This document shows, piece after piece, positions 1-10,881 of a stretch of DNA of 64,000 nucleotides. Source of the DNA: Viola odorata (lineage: Eukaryota > Streptophyta > Magnoliopsida > Malpighiales > Violaceae); the NCBI GenBank assembly GCA_963691705.1, contig OY829542.1, positions 2,053,688 to 2,117,687 of the forward strand. Reading direction: 5' to 3'. Numbering within the stretch: the first letter of the stretch is position 1; every line of letters begins with the position of its first letter. The translations under genes and the position numbers were made by a program. The notes under the pieces were generated by a model that worked only from the letters and a program-made list of their open reading frames with translations, had not been told where the DNA came from and ran no database searches.

Positions 1-2678
1 TTGGAAGAGATTCTGAGCAGGAATGGGGAGGCGACGGAGTATCTCCGGCGGTTCAACCTGAACGGAGCGACTGATCGGGAAACGTTCAAGTCGAAAGTTC
101 CGGTCATCACTTATGAAGATCTCCAACCGGAGATCCAACGCATTGCTAATGGTGACAAATCACCCATCTTGTCATCTCATCCCATCTCCGAATTTCTCAC
201 CAGGTATATAAAAATAAAAATAATTTAATAATTTAATGTAAATATTTACTTATGTTGAAGAATTCAATTCCTTGGTAAACCCAAACACTTAAATTAATTT
301 TAAATCCTCCTCAATTCATGTCGCTAAATGACCAACATCACCAAATTAACCAATTCATTTTATTAGTGGTCAATTTGACAAAAAATATGGGGGTAGTCCA
401 AGAACATACCAATAACTACGCAAGATTAAACAATTAATTAATTTATAATCTCATGAATTATTTATGATTTAATTTGTATGTACGATGTTTGAGTTTTCTT
501 TGTATCTTTTTTAAGTTTGAGACTAATTCAGTTTAAAAGATTGGATTTCTAAAATGAGATGTTCTTTCAACGTGATTATCTTAAACCTTTCTAATTTGAA
601 TTTGTAAGTAAGTATTCTTTTGATGAAAGACTAAATATATGTCGGAGAATTGACTTTGGTAAATTCCACCGGTGTACATTTTTCGTTTCCTGTAATCCAA
701 TTCGAAATAAACAAATACTACTTTGGAGTTTGTTTGGCTAGTTGAGTACACCACATAAAAGCCGACCAACCGTGGTTGGTTTATTTCGGTCTAATGACAT
801 TTTTAGTTTATGAAATTTTGTTTAATCTAATTCTCATGGTCTAAACGTGATTAGTTTTCTATTGTACGATACTTTTGTTAATATATTTTTTGAGCAACTT
901 ACAACATTCTAGATTTGATGATGTATTGGTCTCTGCCCATGCGGCAACGATTTCTACTCATTTTATATAGTTGATATATATATATATATATATATATATA
1001 GCAATTAATCCTATTAATTAATTAGTATATTATTGTTTTTCCAAAATGAAATAATTAATATAATACTATAATTTGCAGTTCTGGTACATCTGCTGGTGAG
1101 AGAAAGCTGATGCCAACAATTCATGAAGAATTGGACCGTCGTCAGAAGTTGTACAGCCTTCTCATGCCCGTCATGAACTTGTATGTACTATGGATATTAT
1201 TCCCTTTATTTATCTTCTCTTTAATTAATTAATACTATAATAGATGCTGACACAAAAATAAAAATTGTTTTCCAAATTTTGGAAGGTACGAGCCGGGATT
1301 GGATAAAGGAAAGGCTCTTTACTTCTACTTTGTCAAAGCCGAGACTAAAACCCCCGGCGGTTTACTAGCCCGACCGGTTCTCACAAGCTACTACAAAAGC
1401 GAGCATTTCAAGAGCAGGCCATTCGATCCATACAATGTTTACACCAGCCCGAACGAGGCAATCCTCTGCCCGGACTCGTACCAAAGCATGTACACTCAGA
1501 TGCTTTGCGGCCTCCTCATGCGCCACGAAGTCCTACGCGTCGGTGCCGTGTTCGCGTCCGGACTCCTTCGAGCGATCCGATTCCTCCAACTCAACTGGAA
1601 ACTTCTCGCACTTGACATAGAAACTGGAACATTGAACCCTAAAATCACAGATCCTTCAATAAGGGAATGCATGAATAAAATCCTGACAGAACCAAATCTT
1701 GAACTAGCAGATTTCGTTAGGAAAGAATGTACTGGCGACTATTGGGAAGGAATCATTGTCCGAATATGGCCCAACACTAGATATCTAGAAGTTATCGTGA
1801 CCGGTGCCATGGCGCAGTACATCCCGACGCTAGATTATTACAGCGCAGGAAAGCTACCGATGGCTTGTACGATGTACGCTTCCTCCGAATGCTACTTTGG
1901 CCTCAACCTGAAACCGCTCACAAAGCCATCAGAAGTTTCCTACACAATCATGCCAAACATGGCCTACTTCGAGTTCCTACCGCACGACGACGATTCACCT
2001 GCTGCATCTCTTTCCCCTGACAACCCTCCTCGCCTTGTAGATCTCGCTGACGTGGAACTCGGAAAACAATACGAGCTCATACTCACCACTTACTCCGGTT
2101 TCAACCGGTACCGAGTCGGTGACATCCTCGAAGTCGTCGATTTCTACAACGCGACCCCACAGTTTCGGTTTATTCGGAGGAAAAATGTCCTCTTAAGCAT
2201 TGACGCGGACAAGACCGACGAGTCCGAGCTACAGAAGGCGATTGAGAGCGCGTCCAAGCTGCTTCAGGAGTTCAATACGAGTGTGGTCGAGTACACGAGC
2301 TACGCGGACACGAAAAGTATACCGGGGCATTACGTGATCTACTGGGAGTTGTTGGGGAAGGATCCGGGTGTTTCACCGACCGATGAGGTGCTGGATCAGT
2401 GCTGTTTGGAGATGGAGGAAATGATGAACTCGGTGTACCGACAAGGCCGAGTTGCGGACAACTCGATAGGACCACTGGAGATAAGAGTGGTGAGGAGTGG
2501 CACTTTTGAGGAATTGATGGATTATGCAATTTCAAGAGGTGCGTCGATCAATCAGTATAAGGTGCCGAGGTGTGTTAGCTTTACTCCGATTATGGAGTTG
2601 CTTGACTCACGAGTTGTGTCCAAGCATTTTAGCCCAGCTGCACCACATTGGATCCCAGAACGACGCCGTGCTGCTTGA
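1..2678 (+). CDS. GH3.1: GH3.1-type indole-3-acetic acid-amido synthetase, 5' end outside window
   Basis: GH3 enzymes adenylate acyl hormones such as indole-3-acetic acid and conjugate them to amino acids, which lowers free auxin in the cytosol. Exons are 1-203, 1079-1180 and 1286-2678; they join in frame to 565 visible residues ending in ERRRAA. The three nucleotide-binding motifs of the family are all present: [10 protein letters not shown] across the first splice junction, YASSECYFG, and YRVGDIL. The C-terminal stretch [10 protein letters not shown] and the blocks [13 protein letters not shown] and [15 protein letters not shown] match GH3.1-like members best. Family proteins have about 590-610 residues, so roughly 35-45 N-terminal residues and the start codon lie upstream of base 1; TTG at base 1 is an internal Leu codon. 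One residue (Lys in SAGKLPMAC) looks inserted relative to remembered homologues. Auxin induction is typical of the family, but the promoter is not in view. Confidence 0.95.
974..1000. repeat. (AT)n microsatellite in GH3 intron 1
   Basis: An uninterrupted AT dinucleotide run of about 13 units lies near the 3' end of the 875-bp first intron. It is a likely length-polymorphic site, with no sign of function. Confidence 0.95.
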
Positions 2679-5600
2679 ATTAGTATGGAAGAAAAAAAGA
2701 GAAAAAGAAAGGAATTGGAAAGGGGATGAAAGGAGCAACTTGTTGTATGAGTGTCTTTTAATTTGTGTTGTGTGTTTCTTTTTTTTTCTTGTACTTCTTT
2801 TGGGGAATTTTGTTGCAGGTGGTTGTGTAATAAGTTTGATATATATAATGTGTACTGTGCCATATATGATGTGATTGTTCTTTTTTTATGTTTGTTTGTC
2901 CTTAATTGTCGTCAGTATATCCTTTCCTTTTGTGTTCTTTTCAGCCTTGTTAAAGCTGTAAAAATGAAAAGAAAAAACACATAAAAAAAAAGTGGCAGCC
3001 CTACAAAGCTACAAAACCCTCTTGTTGGGATCATAAATTTCCATCAGCTGTCAAATTCGGGAGAAATTATACAATATTTTCAATATATTCATAAAAAATC
3101 GTCAACCAAGACAATTAACGGTGGATGAATTTTTAAGAGACTAATTTATATCTAACCATTCATTAATAACGTGATATAATTTTACTAGTTTATCGATTTT
3201 TATCGTGAAATAGAAAGTGGAGAGTAGTATATAATTTCTCCTAATTAATTTGGCAACAATGTTTATTTTTCCTATTTCTAACTCTAGTTATCCTTAAAAT
3301 TTACTCCTTCCTTTGTTTCTCTTTTACTCCATAAATTAATTAGAATGTGACTAAATAATTTGAATTCTGAGGTACACTGTAAGTCTCTTGTGTATATTTA
3401 TTGATCTAATTAGTGTCAGACTGATTGATTGATCGATCATCAAAAATGTTTTATTGTTTTGTGTGACATGTACTTTGGCTTCTATTGCATGGATTTTTGC
3501 ACTCATGTGAACGTGCTACGGTACCGTATGGAGTATATTCCGTCAATATATATAGGTTCTTATTTTATACTATTTCGATCATTGATCTCTTGATCGAGAT
3601 ACTATACTACTGTATAAATAAAACATACGTCTAATTAATTTCTTCATAAGATTGTCATGGTGAGGCACTTCTATCTACGCACGGGCTGAGTTGACTATGA
3701 AATAATGTTGAAATTGAAATTTGTGATATTAATAATACATTAAAAAAAAATACTCTTTTTTTCTTCCCTCTCAATCTCGCCATTTCATTAACTGCTCAGT
3801 AAGATTTTCTTAACATATGCATAATTTTTTTATTACGCACTGACTAGTGAGCAAGATTGTAAAACGAGAAGTTAACGGTTTTAAAATCTAACCAAGAATC
3901 GGACTGTAATTAGATTGAAATTTTAAGAAATTACGAATCGGAAAAATTGAGACTATAATATAGTGTGTTTTTAATTTTATACATTATAGTATACATATAA
4001 ATACTTCTATTAAAAAGTATCAAAACACTCATACAAAAAAGTTATATATCAAATAACATTTTAGATATTATTAATAAAAAAACTAATTAAAAACTAAAAT
4101 AATGAATAATTTATATTTTAATAAATGTATTCATGTGCCAAAATGGATGAAAAAATAAACTTCATTCAATTTAATTAAGTTTATTAATTTTCAAATTATA
4201 AAAAATAAAAAATTAAATATGAGTTCTAAAATGATAATGTTATGATATAATTTTAAATTAAATGTATATTAAAGTTTTATATTGTTAAAATATATTAAAT
4301 ATGTAGAAAATTTTGAATTATATCCATAAATAAATACTAATTTATTAATTTCCTAAATTTAAATACTACCATAGATATTAATTGTAAATAAATTAAATTA
4401 ATATATATTTGGAAGTTTTAAGATTTTGAATATTTAATGTCAATTAATTTTTTATATGCATAGAAAGTTAAAAAATCTAATTCCTTAATATGCATTAATT
4501 GTAAATTGAATTAAAAGTTGACACATAAATGTTAATTTATATATAAAAAAATGAGTATCTAAAAAAAGTGAATAATATAGATCTAAATTATTATATAAAA
4601 AGATGATTATACTAAATTTAAGTAAGAAAAATCCCAAAATTTTAGTTAAATAATTGAATAAAATTGACAAAAAAAATAACAGCTTGAACCGGCTACCAAT
4701 TCATGATCGGACCGGACTGATCCATAATTTTTGACATGAAATGAATAGTAAGATTTTTAGAAATTGTAAGAACCGGAACCATAACGGGGTCATTATTTTC
4801 CTAATCAAACCAACCGATTCGGTTCGATTCTTACCCAACAATTCAGGCAGCAAATGGACCTAAATCAACGGTATTTATTATATCAAAGTATTTGATACTT
4901 ATCAAATCCAAAAAATATTTTTTATTTAACGGTTGCTGCTTGTTTTTTTCGTAATAAGAAAGAAGTGCTAATTAGTGTTGATATGAGACTCCAATTACAT
5001 CATGAGAAAGCTAAGAGTGGACAAAATATGAACACTTTGTTCGAATTAATATACATAATGAGAAAGAAAATCTATAGAAAAGTTGATCTTCCGATAAATA
5101 TGTGAAATTTTAATCATCTCGAATTCAGCCATAAATAATCAGATTCTGCCCGTTAGGCTAGCACTCGAAAATGGAAGCACACATAAAAAACTATTAAAAA
5201 ATATATCTGATATTTAAATTTGAACTTTTCCGGTTCAAAATGCATTCAAAATAAAACTAATTACTTTTTCGAGAAAAAGAAACTGCTAAGAGGGAAAAAA
5301 TACCAAAGTTCATTATAGTTTCCACCCTCCAAATTAAAGGTGTAAAACAGCACTAATCGATTACTGCATGTGATCTTTAATTTAGCAACGAACATATATG
5401 CTTTCTTATGAACTACGTACAAATTAAGTTCCATGTAAGTAGTCAGGAAAGCATCAGTATGAAAAAAGTCAATTATGGAAAAGTTAACTCCAAGTATAAG
5501 CAGAAAGAGGAAAGCCTCCACTCTTTTTCAAGACGTATATATATCATACTTTATCATTTGACGACAACTAATATAATATTATTTGTTTAGTTATGCGCGT

Positions 5601-6495
5601 ATGAAACTCATTTCATTGACGCGCTTTTTATTTCCAAATTAATTTTACCACCAGACAACAATCATTCTACTATATACCCTAAATTAATTTTATGAATCTA
5701 TATTGTGACTATTTCACTCTCAATATATATGTACGCATGTGAAACTCATTTCCTTGACGAGCCTTCCTTAATTACTCTATAAAGGATGGGCAAATATTCG
5801 TCCGCAGTGTGGAGAAAAACAACAATATTTTTCACATGAACCTATTTTTGTTGAAATTTAATTACTCGGATAATTAAGTAAGAAAATAATAGAATTAATT
5901 ACATTTATTGTGATAGTACCAACATAGAGCATTGTTACTTACTTGTTAGTGATAGTCCTCGATGAATTTGTAGCCCTTGTTAGTGATACTCCTCAAAGAC
6001 TCTATAATAAAGTCGTTGAACGTTGTTAAAGTAGAATTTTGGAGGACGCTAGTGTCTCTTAATTAAAGTCATTCGGCCTTGTTAAAGAAAATCTTCAAAA
6101 TGTCATCAAAATAACAAACATATGGTCCAAACGTTACAAAATGGTCTCAAGTCTAAACCCTAAAACATAAAACAAAGTAAAAGCATAGATATAAGTAGGG
6201 TCTCAAGTCTCAAGCCTGAAGAACGTTCTATTTTATTAGCACTAAATCGGATATCGAATCGCTTAAGATTTAGAGGATCGAGTTAATAATTCAACTAGAT
6301 TTGATCATTATAATTATAAAATATTGACCGATTCAGCCACTTTAAGTTGAGATCAATTTAACGGTATAGTCAAACTGATACTATCAACATATCAAAAGAA
6401 AACATCACACAATATCGAGGATGACTGTGGTGTCCCGGCACTATCATCATCATTGTTAGATCTTTCGGCATCAAAGTACATGGAAAATGTACCAT
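2679..6495. other. AT-rich spacer between the GH3 gene and the retrotransposon
   Basis: No convincing gene is seen in this 3.8-kb stretch. The first ~300 bases hold the probable 3' UTR of the GH3 gene. The rest is very AT-rich, and reading frames are short and low in complexity. Two related ~45-bp segments near 5590-5640 and 5730-5775 share the core GAAACTCATTTC followed by TTGACG, a local degenerate direct repeat. Segments near 4680-4850 with several CCGG/CGGTT words look like old, decayed repeat sequence. None of this could be assigned to a family. Confidence 0.6.
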
Positions 6496-6500
6496 ATATG

Positions 6501-7139
6501 TGTTGGGAAAAATCTCCCGCCCAGGATCGAACAATCAAACACAACAAAAATACAACACACAAAATTTACGTGGAAAACCTCAAACGAGGAAAAACCACGG
6601 GACCAAATCCGAACAATCTTCCACTAATAATAAATTAGTAGTTTTACAATCACTCTCAACTCAATCTCACATCTAGATTAAGGAGATACAATCTAGAAAA
6701 ATAATACCCTCACTGATTATTTTTCTCTCAATCACAAATAAGAAAAATACTCTCTATTTTTCTCTCATGGATACTCAATAGTATCCCTCTCAATCTCTCT
6801 CAAATTGCACTCGTTGCAATTTGCTCTCTCTCTCCCTCAATTGATTTTGCCTTCAATTGATGCTTCATTTGATGCATTTCCTAGCATCTATTTATAGGCA
6901 AAGCAAAACACATGATCACCGTGTGATCATGAAAAGTCAAAGTCCAAATTGGACAATTAATGGTCCAATTTGGCTCCTGCACATTTCTTTCCTTGCTTTG
7001 CTGCACCGTTCACATTTCTTTTTCTTTTTCTAGAAAAAACCTTTCCTTTCACCACACATCTACACTCTTCCTTTCATTTCTCTTCTACAAATTTCTACAA
7101 TCTTCTTCTTCTCCAGATAATGATGAGCTGGATCCAACA
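6501..7139 (-). repeat. 3' LTR of the Copia element
   Basis: This 639-bp repeat begins TGTTGG and ends CCAACA, and repeats at an offset of 2070 bases. It is immediately preceded by ATATG, one half of the target duplication. It contains the same TATA sequence (6888-6897) and 9-bp inverted repeat (6911-6931) as the 5' LTR. Confidence 0.97.
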
Positions 7140-7152
7140 ATTCTCCCCCTCC
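7140..7152 (-). other. Polypurine tract of the Copia element
   Basis: On the minus strand the purine run GGAGGGGGAGAAT directly abuts the 3' LTR. This is where plus-strand priming occurs in LTR retrotransposons. Confidence 0.85.
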
Positions 7153-7180
7153 AGCTCATATCATGGGGGATCACCAATTT

Positions 7181-8542
7181 TCATGCTCTCCGGGTAGAGG
7201 TCGAGTTCGCTTTCTCACCGGTCGATACTGCAAAGCTAACTCTTCTCCTCGGTAACTTAACCTGACCATTACAATCATTCAATCTTTTGTACGTACCTTG
7301 TACTGTATTCTTAACCGCGGTTCCCATCAATCGGTAAACATTGTTAGAAGCAAGCTCCCCCTTCATGATTACTGCTGCTCCTCTACTTACCCTCATTAAT
7401 CTATCTCTCGCTGAGTATTTGTACCCGCGAGAATCCAATCTTCCAAGGGAAATTAAATTTCTTTTCAACTTCGGCACATATCTCACATTGCCGAGAGTTC
7501 TCACCAATCCATCATGCATCTTGATCTTCACATTGCCAATACCTTCAACCTCCATTTTTTCGTTATTGACCAATGTGACAGATTCATCATCACAATCACC
7601 AAAATTACTAAACAATTCTTTGTTAGCACAAATATGAAAAGAACATGCAGAATCCAAAATCCAGGAATCTCTTACCTGATCCTCACTTTTCTGCACTACC
7701 AAGATTTCATCATCATAATCCTGAATAGTTGCAGCATCATCAATCTTTTCTTTACCCTTCTGCATTTCTTTCAAATCCATCATCATCTTCTGACAGTATG
7801 CTCTGATGTGACCCTTCTGGTGACAATAATAGCACTCTTTCTCACTGTGATCTGCCCTTGGTCTGGACCTGGATCTGTTTCTTCCATAGCTGGAAGAAGC
7901 ACCTCTTCCTCTGCTTCTACCACGTTGATCCTGTCCACTCGATGACCCTTCTGCAGTTAACAGTCTGTCACCACTACTGTTGTTCTCCACTCCTAATAGC
8001 TTCTCATTATCTATTAGGAAGGTCGTCACATCCTCCTTCTTCAAACTTGTCTTCCCTGCTGTAAGGGACTGCACCAGTGACTTGTATGACACAGGCAATG
8101 AAGAAAGAAGAAGTATCGCTTGCTCCTCATCTTCTACTTTCTCCCCCGTATTAAGCACTTTCATCAACACCCGATTGAAATCTGACAGGTGCTTATGAAT
8201 GCTCGTGCCGTCATCCATCTTCAACGAATACAAGTCTAACTTCAGACTTAGTTTGTTTGTCACAGACTTGGAAGCATAAATACTTTCTAGCTTCTCCCAC
8301 ATCACTTTTGGTGTCTGCTCCCCCATCACAGCATACTTTATTGATGGAGCTAATGCTAGCCTGATCTGACTGGTCGCTTTTTTCAGGATCGTTGCCCAAT
8401 CACCATCTTTCATTCCTTCTGGCTTCTCATCATCAAGAGCGACGTCGAGATCCTTCATAGTCAGCAAATCCATCACAGTTGTCTGCCATACTGCGAAATC
8501 ATTCTCTCCATCAAAAGGCTCAATCCTCGCGTTGTCTGTCAT
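7181..8542 (-). CDS. Gag plus truncated protease of the non-autonomous Copia element
   Basis: The 453-residue product starts MTDNARIEPFDG, a typical Copia Gag opening. It carries a UBN2-type Gag region over roughly residues 10-185, followed by an Arg/Ser-rich stretch (about 205-232). A CCHC zinc knuckle CYYCHQKGHIRAYC at about residues 238-251 binds genomic RNA in such proteins. The aspartic protease core WILDSACSFHI follows, with DSA in place of the more common DSG; DTA/DSA variants occur in the group. After a block of the usual post-protease sequence ending near YRLMGTAV, the frame runs into a basic Ser/Thr-rich tail and stops 41 bases before the polypurine tract. I infer an internal deletion that removed integrase, reverse transcriptase and RNase H but kept the frame open. 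The protein may package RNA for mobilisation by an autonomous relative. Confidence 0.93.
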   Translation of the reverse strand: MTDNARIEPFDGENDFAVWQTTVMDLLTMKDLDVALDDEKPEGMKDGDWATILKKATSQIRLALAPSIKYAVMGEQTPKVMWEKLESIYASKSVTNKLSLKLDLYSLKMDDGTSIHKHLSDFNRVLMKVLNTGEKVEDEEQAILLLSSLPVSYKSLVQSLTAGKTSLKKEDVTTFLIDNEKLLGVENNSSGDRLLTAEGSSSGQDQRGRSRGRGASSSYGRNRSRSRPRADHSEKECYYCHQKGHIRAYCQKMMMDLKEMQKGKEKIDDAATIQDYDDEILVVQKSEDQVRDSWILDSACSFHICANKELFSNFGDCDDESVTLVNNEKMEVEGIGNVKIKMHDGLVRTLGNVRYVPKLKRNLISLGRLDSRGYKYSARDRLMRVSRGAAVIMKGELASNNVYRLMGTAVKNTVQGTYKRLNDCNGQVKLPRRRVSFAVSTGEKANSTSTRRA

Positions 8543-8554
8543 TTTTCAAACCTT

Positions 8555-8568
8555 CAGCTCCGCTACCA
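8555..8568 (-). other. Primer binding site, initiator-Met tRNA type
   Basis: Two bases inside the 5' LTR the minus strand reads TGGTAGCGGAGCTG. It matches 10 of 13 positions of the plant initiator-methionine primer site TGGTATCAGAGCC, the usual primer for Copia elements. The mismatches reduce certainty about the exact tRNA. Confidence 0.75.
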
Positions 8569-8570
8569 GT

Positions 8571-9209
8571 TGTTGGGAAAAATCTCCCGCCCAGGATCGA
8601 ACAATCAAACACAACAAAAATACAACACACAAAATTTACGTGGAAAACCTCAAACGAGGAAAAACCACGGGACCAAATCCGAACAATCTTCCACTAATAA
8701 TAAATTAGTAGTTTTACAATCACTCTCAACTCAATCTCACATCTAGATTAAGGAGATACAATCTAGAAAAATAATACCCTCACTGATTATTTTTCTCTCA
8801 ATCACAAATAAGAAAAATACTCTCTATTTTTCTCTCATGGATACTCAATAGTATCCCTCTCAATCTCTCTCAAATTGCACTCGTTGCAATTTGCTCTCTC
8901 TCTCCCTCAATTGATTTTGCCTTCAATTGATGCTTCATTTGATGCATTTCCTAGCATCTATTTATAGGCAAAGCAAAACACATGATCACCGTGTGATCAT
9001 GAAAAGTCAAAGTCCAAATTGGACAATTAATGGTCCAATTTGGCTCCTGCACATTTCTTTCCTTGCTTTGCTGCACCGTTCACATTTCTTTTTCTTTTTC
9101 TAGAAAAAACCTTTCCTTTCACCACACATCTACACTCTTCCTTTCATTTCTCTTCTACAAATTTCTACAATCTTCTTCTTCTCCAGATAATGATGAGCTG
9201 GATCCAACA
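8571..9209 (-). repeat. 5' LTR of the Copia element
   Basis: This 639-bp repeat is the promoter-bearing LTR for minus-strand transcription. It is followed by ATATG at 9210-9214, the second half of the target duplication. I read the same base at every position as in the other LTR. Confidence 0.97.
8958..9001 (-). promoter_or_regulatory. LTR core promoter: TATA box and upstream 9-bp palindrome
   Basis: On the minus strand a perfect inverted repeat with arms CATGATCAC and GTGATCATG and a 3-base spacer (8981-9001) sits about 13 bases upstream of the TATA sequence CTATAAATAG (8958-8967). The same pair is in the 3' LTR. The TATA call is firm by sequence. A regulatory role for the palindrome, for example as a dimer binding site, is inference. 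Confidence 0.7.
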
Positions 9210-9214
9210 ATATG

Positions 9215-10373
9215 TATGGTCTTTGTGTGAACAAAAAGTTCATTCCATTCCTCTGTAAGTTTGAAATTAGGAAAAACTCAATAAGCCTATTTACTCTAGG
9301 AATATTAATTGGCGTTTTGGGTTCTAGTTTCCTTTTCAGTTTACTTTTTCCTACAAAGCACTGACATAAGAACATAAAAAAAAGTATAAATCAGAGACAA
9401 GAAAGTAGAAGACACAAAATTGAGTATTAAAAAATGCAAAACGTCACTTAATTTGGACTAAAAATTTAAACCCAAAATGTCAATTAATATTGACCACAGA
9501 GAGTATAATCTAGCCTTTGTTTTGTTTATAAATTTGCAATTTAGTTTCTTTTGTAAATAATTGTGGAATTTACCCTAGTATTTGTCTGATTAAGAATAGT
9601 TTAATCAATTTTACAATTATTAAAACTGTGCACGCGAGTTTCAGATGGATTTGGGCTTGTATTGTATTAGCCCAAAAATATTGTTGACCCAGCTCAGGTT
9701 TCAGGAAATAGTGCATGTCAAGCCCATGGAGGCCCATTGCTTGGATTGAATATGGTTTTTGTTGCAACACTGTGTAAATATATTAGAAGAAACTTTTGGG
9801 AAATAATTAAATCAATTTCCTACATTTTACACAACTGAGAAATAGTCCCTCTCATTTTAGCCCACAACAGAGTATAGATAGATATGGGCTTACTAAACCT
9901 GACCCGGCTTTCCTATGGGATTTTAGGAATGTCTTATGTGAAGCCCACCCAGTTTTATCCCTATTTTTTAATAGTTATGAAATACGAATATCTCTTTTTA
10001 ATGTAGTCTCTCATGTTGGATGATACACAATGTGAACAACTCGTTAAACTTATCACTTCTCATGTCCAATCATGCTAAAAGAATTTACATATATATATTT
10101 TTTATAATAATATCGGTGTTTATGTTGTGTTTATTACACATATCGTCTCGAATAGTAAGAAAATTATCGATCAGAAATAATAAATTAAAAGGTTTAGTAA
10201 GATTATTATAACTACTCTACCATCCCCATATTATTCTTATAAAGATGTGCCTTTGCTCTTTATTTCTTTAAAAAAAAAATATCCAAGGTGATGTCAGTCT
10301 TTGAAAAACAGAGAAGGTTAAATCTCGAGTTTGAGTCCCTTAATCGCATTTCTATTTCATTTTAATCGCGCAG
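9215..10373. other. Spacer upstream of the RING fragment
   Basis: AT-rich DNA with no credible coding exon. It does not contain the N-terminal exons expected for the APD-type gene fragment that follows. Confidence 0.6.
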
Positions 10374-10881
10374 GCCTGCTCGTGCTCATTGTTTACATAG
10401 TTACGAGACGATTAGGTGATGGGTACCGGTCAGTGGATGAGGAAGCAGCAGCAAGTGATGAGCTGGGTTCGAGTACTAGTCATGATCAGGCTAATCCATT
10501 AGCGGCAGGAAAGGAGATATGGTCATGTACATATGGCAGTACTAGTGCCTATGGCGACAAATATGATTTTGGTGATGGCAAAAGCAGTACTAAAGCTTGT
10601 TCTTTTGACGAATTATATGGGAAAATATGTGTAATCTGCTACGGCGACGAAAGGAATTGTTTCTTTGTTCCTTGTGGTCATTGTGCAACTTGCAACACTT
10701 GGGCTATCAGGTAATTAATTAATTAATGTATATGGGCTTAATTTAATTTATTAATTATTATAATCATATGCCAGAATTAATTTTATTACATGTTTTTTGC
10801 AGGATCTTTAATGGGGAAAACAATGTCTGCCCGATATGCCGGCATTTGATTCGCAAAGTTGGAAAAATATTTGTAGCATAG
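10374..10881 (+). pseudogene. 3' fragment of an APD-type RING-finger E3 ligase gene
   Basis: Two exons, 10374-10710 and 10803-10881, join in frame to the C-terminal part of a RING protein. It holds a short hydrophobic stretch (LLVLIVYIV), an acidic Ser-rich linker, and a RING-HC beginning CVICYGDERNCFFVPCGHCATC and ending CPICRHLIRKVGKIFVA. This layout matches the C-terminus of ABERRANT POLLEN DEVELOPMENT (APD) ubiquitin ligases, membrane RING proteins of about 400 residues. Two defects stand out. The large luminal N-terminal part is absent upstream. One zinc ligand is also lost: the residue three after CATC, normally Cys, is Trp (TGG) in NTWAIR. I judge it a truncated duplicate that is unlikely to make a normal ligase. 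The start at 10374 is the base after a CAG acceptor; no initiation codon is claimed. Confidence 0.75.

Larger units (their letters stand above)
6501..9209 (-). mobile_element. Non-autonomous Copia (Tork/Tnt1-like) LTR retrotransposon, complete and very young
   Basis: The 2709-bp element is bounded by two 639-bp direct repeats that start TGTTGG and end CCAACA. The 5-bp target site duplication ATATG lies at 6496-6500 and 9210-9214. The transcribed strand is minus: the 5' LTR is 8571-9209 and the 3' LTR 6501-7139. A primer binding site (8555-8568) and a polypurine tract (7140-7152) sit in the expected places. The only long reading frame encodes a Gag with zinc knuckle plus the start of a protease; integrase, reverse transcriptase and RNase H are missing. 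The element must therefore borrow those enzymes from a related full-length copy elsewhere. Reading both LTRs side by side I saw no difference, which implies a recent insertion. Lineage is inferred from the Gag and is less certain than the class. Confidence 0.95.

Noticed and set aside
2272..2863. Minus-strand and alternative-frame reading frames over the GH3 3' end
   Set aside because: They overlap the GH3 coding exon and its 3' UTR and encode no recognisable protein.
5590..5775. Pair of ~45-bp similar segments
   Set aside because: Only a short degenerate direct repeat with no boundaries or target duplication; not enough to call a mobile element.
7341..8198. Plus-strand frames inside the retrotransposon
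   Set aside because: They are shadows of the minus-strand Gag-protease frame, which has recognisable zinc knuckle and protease motifs.
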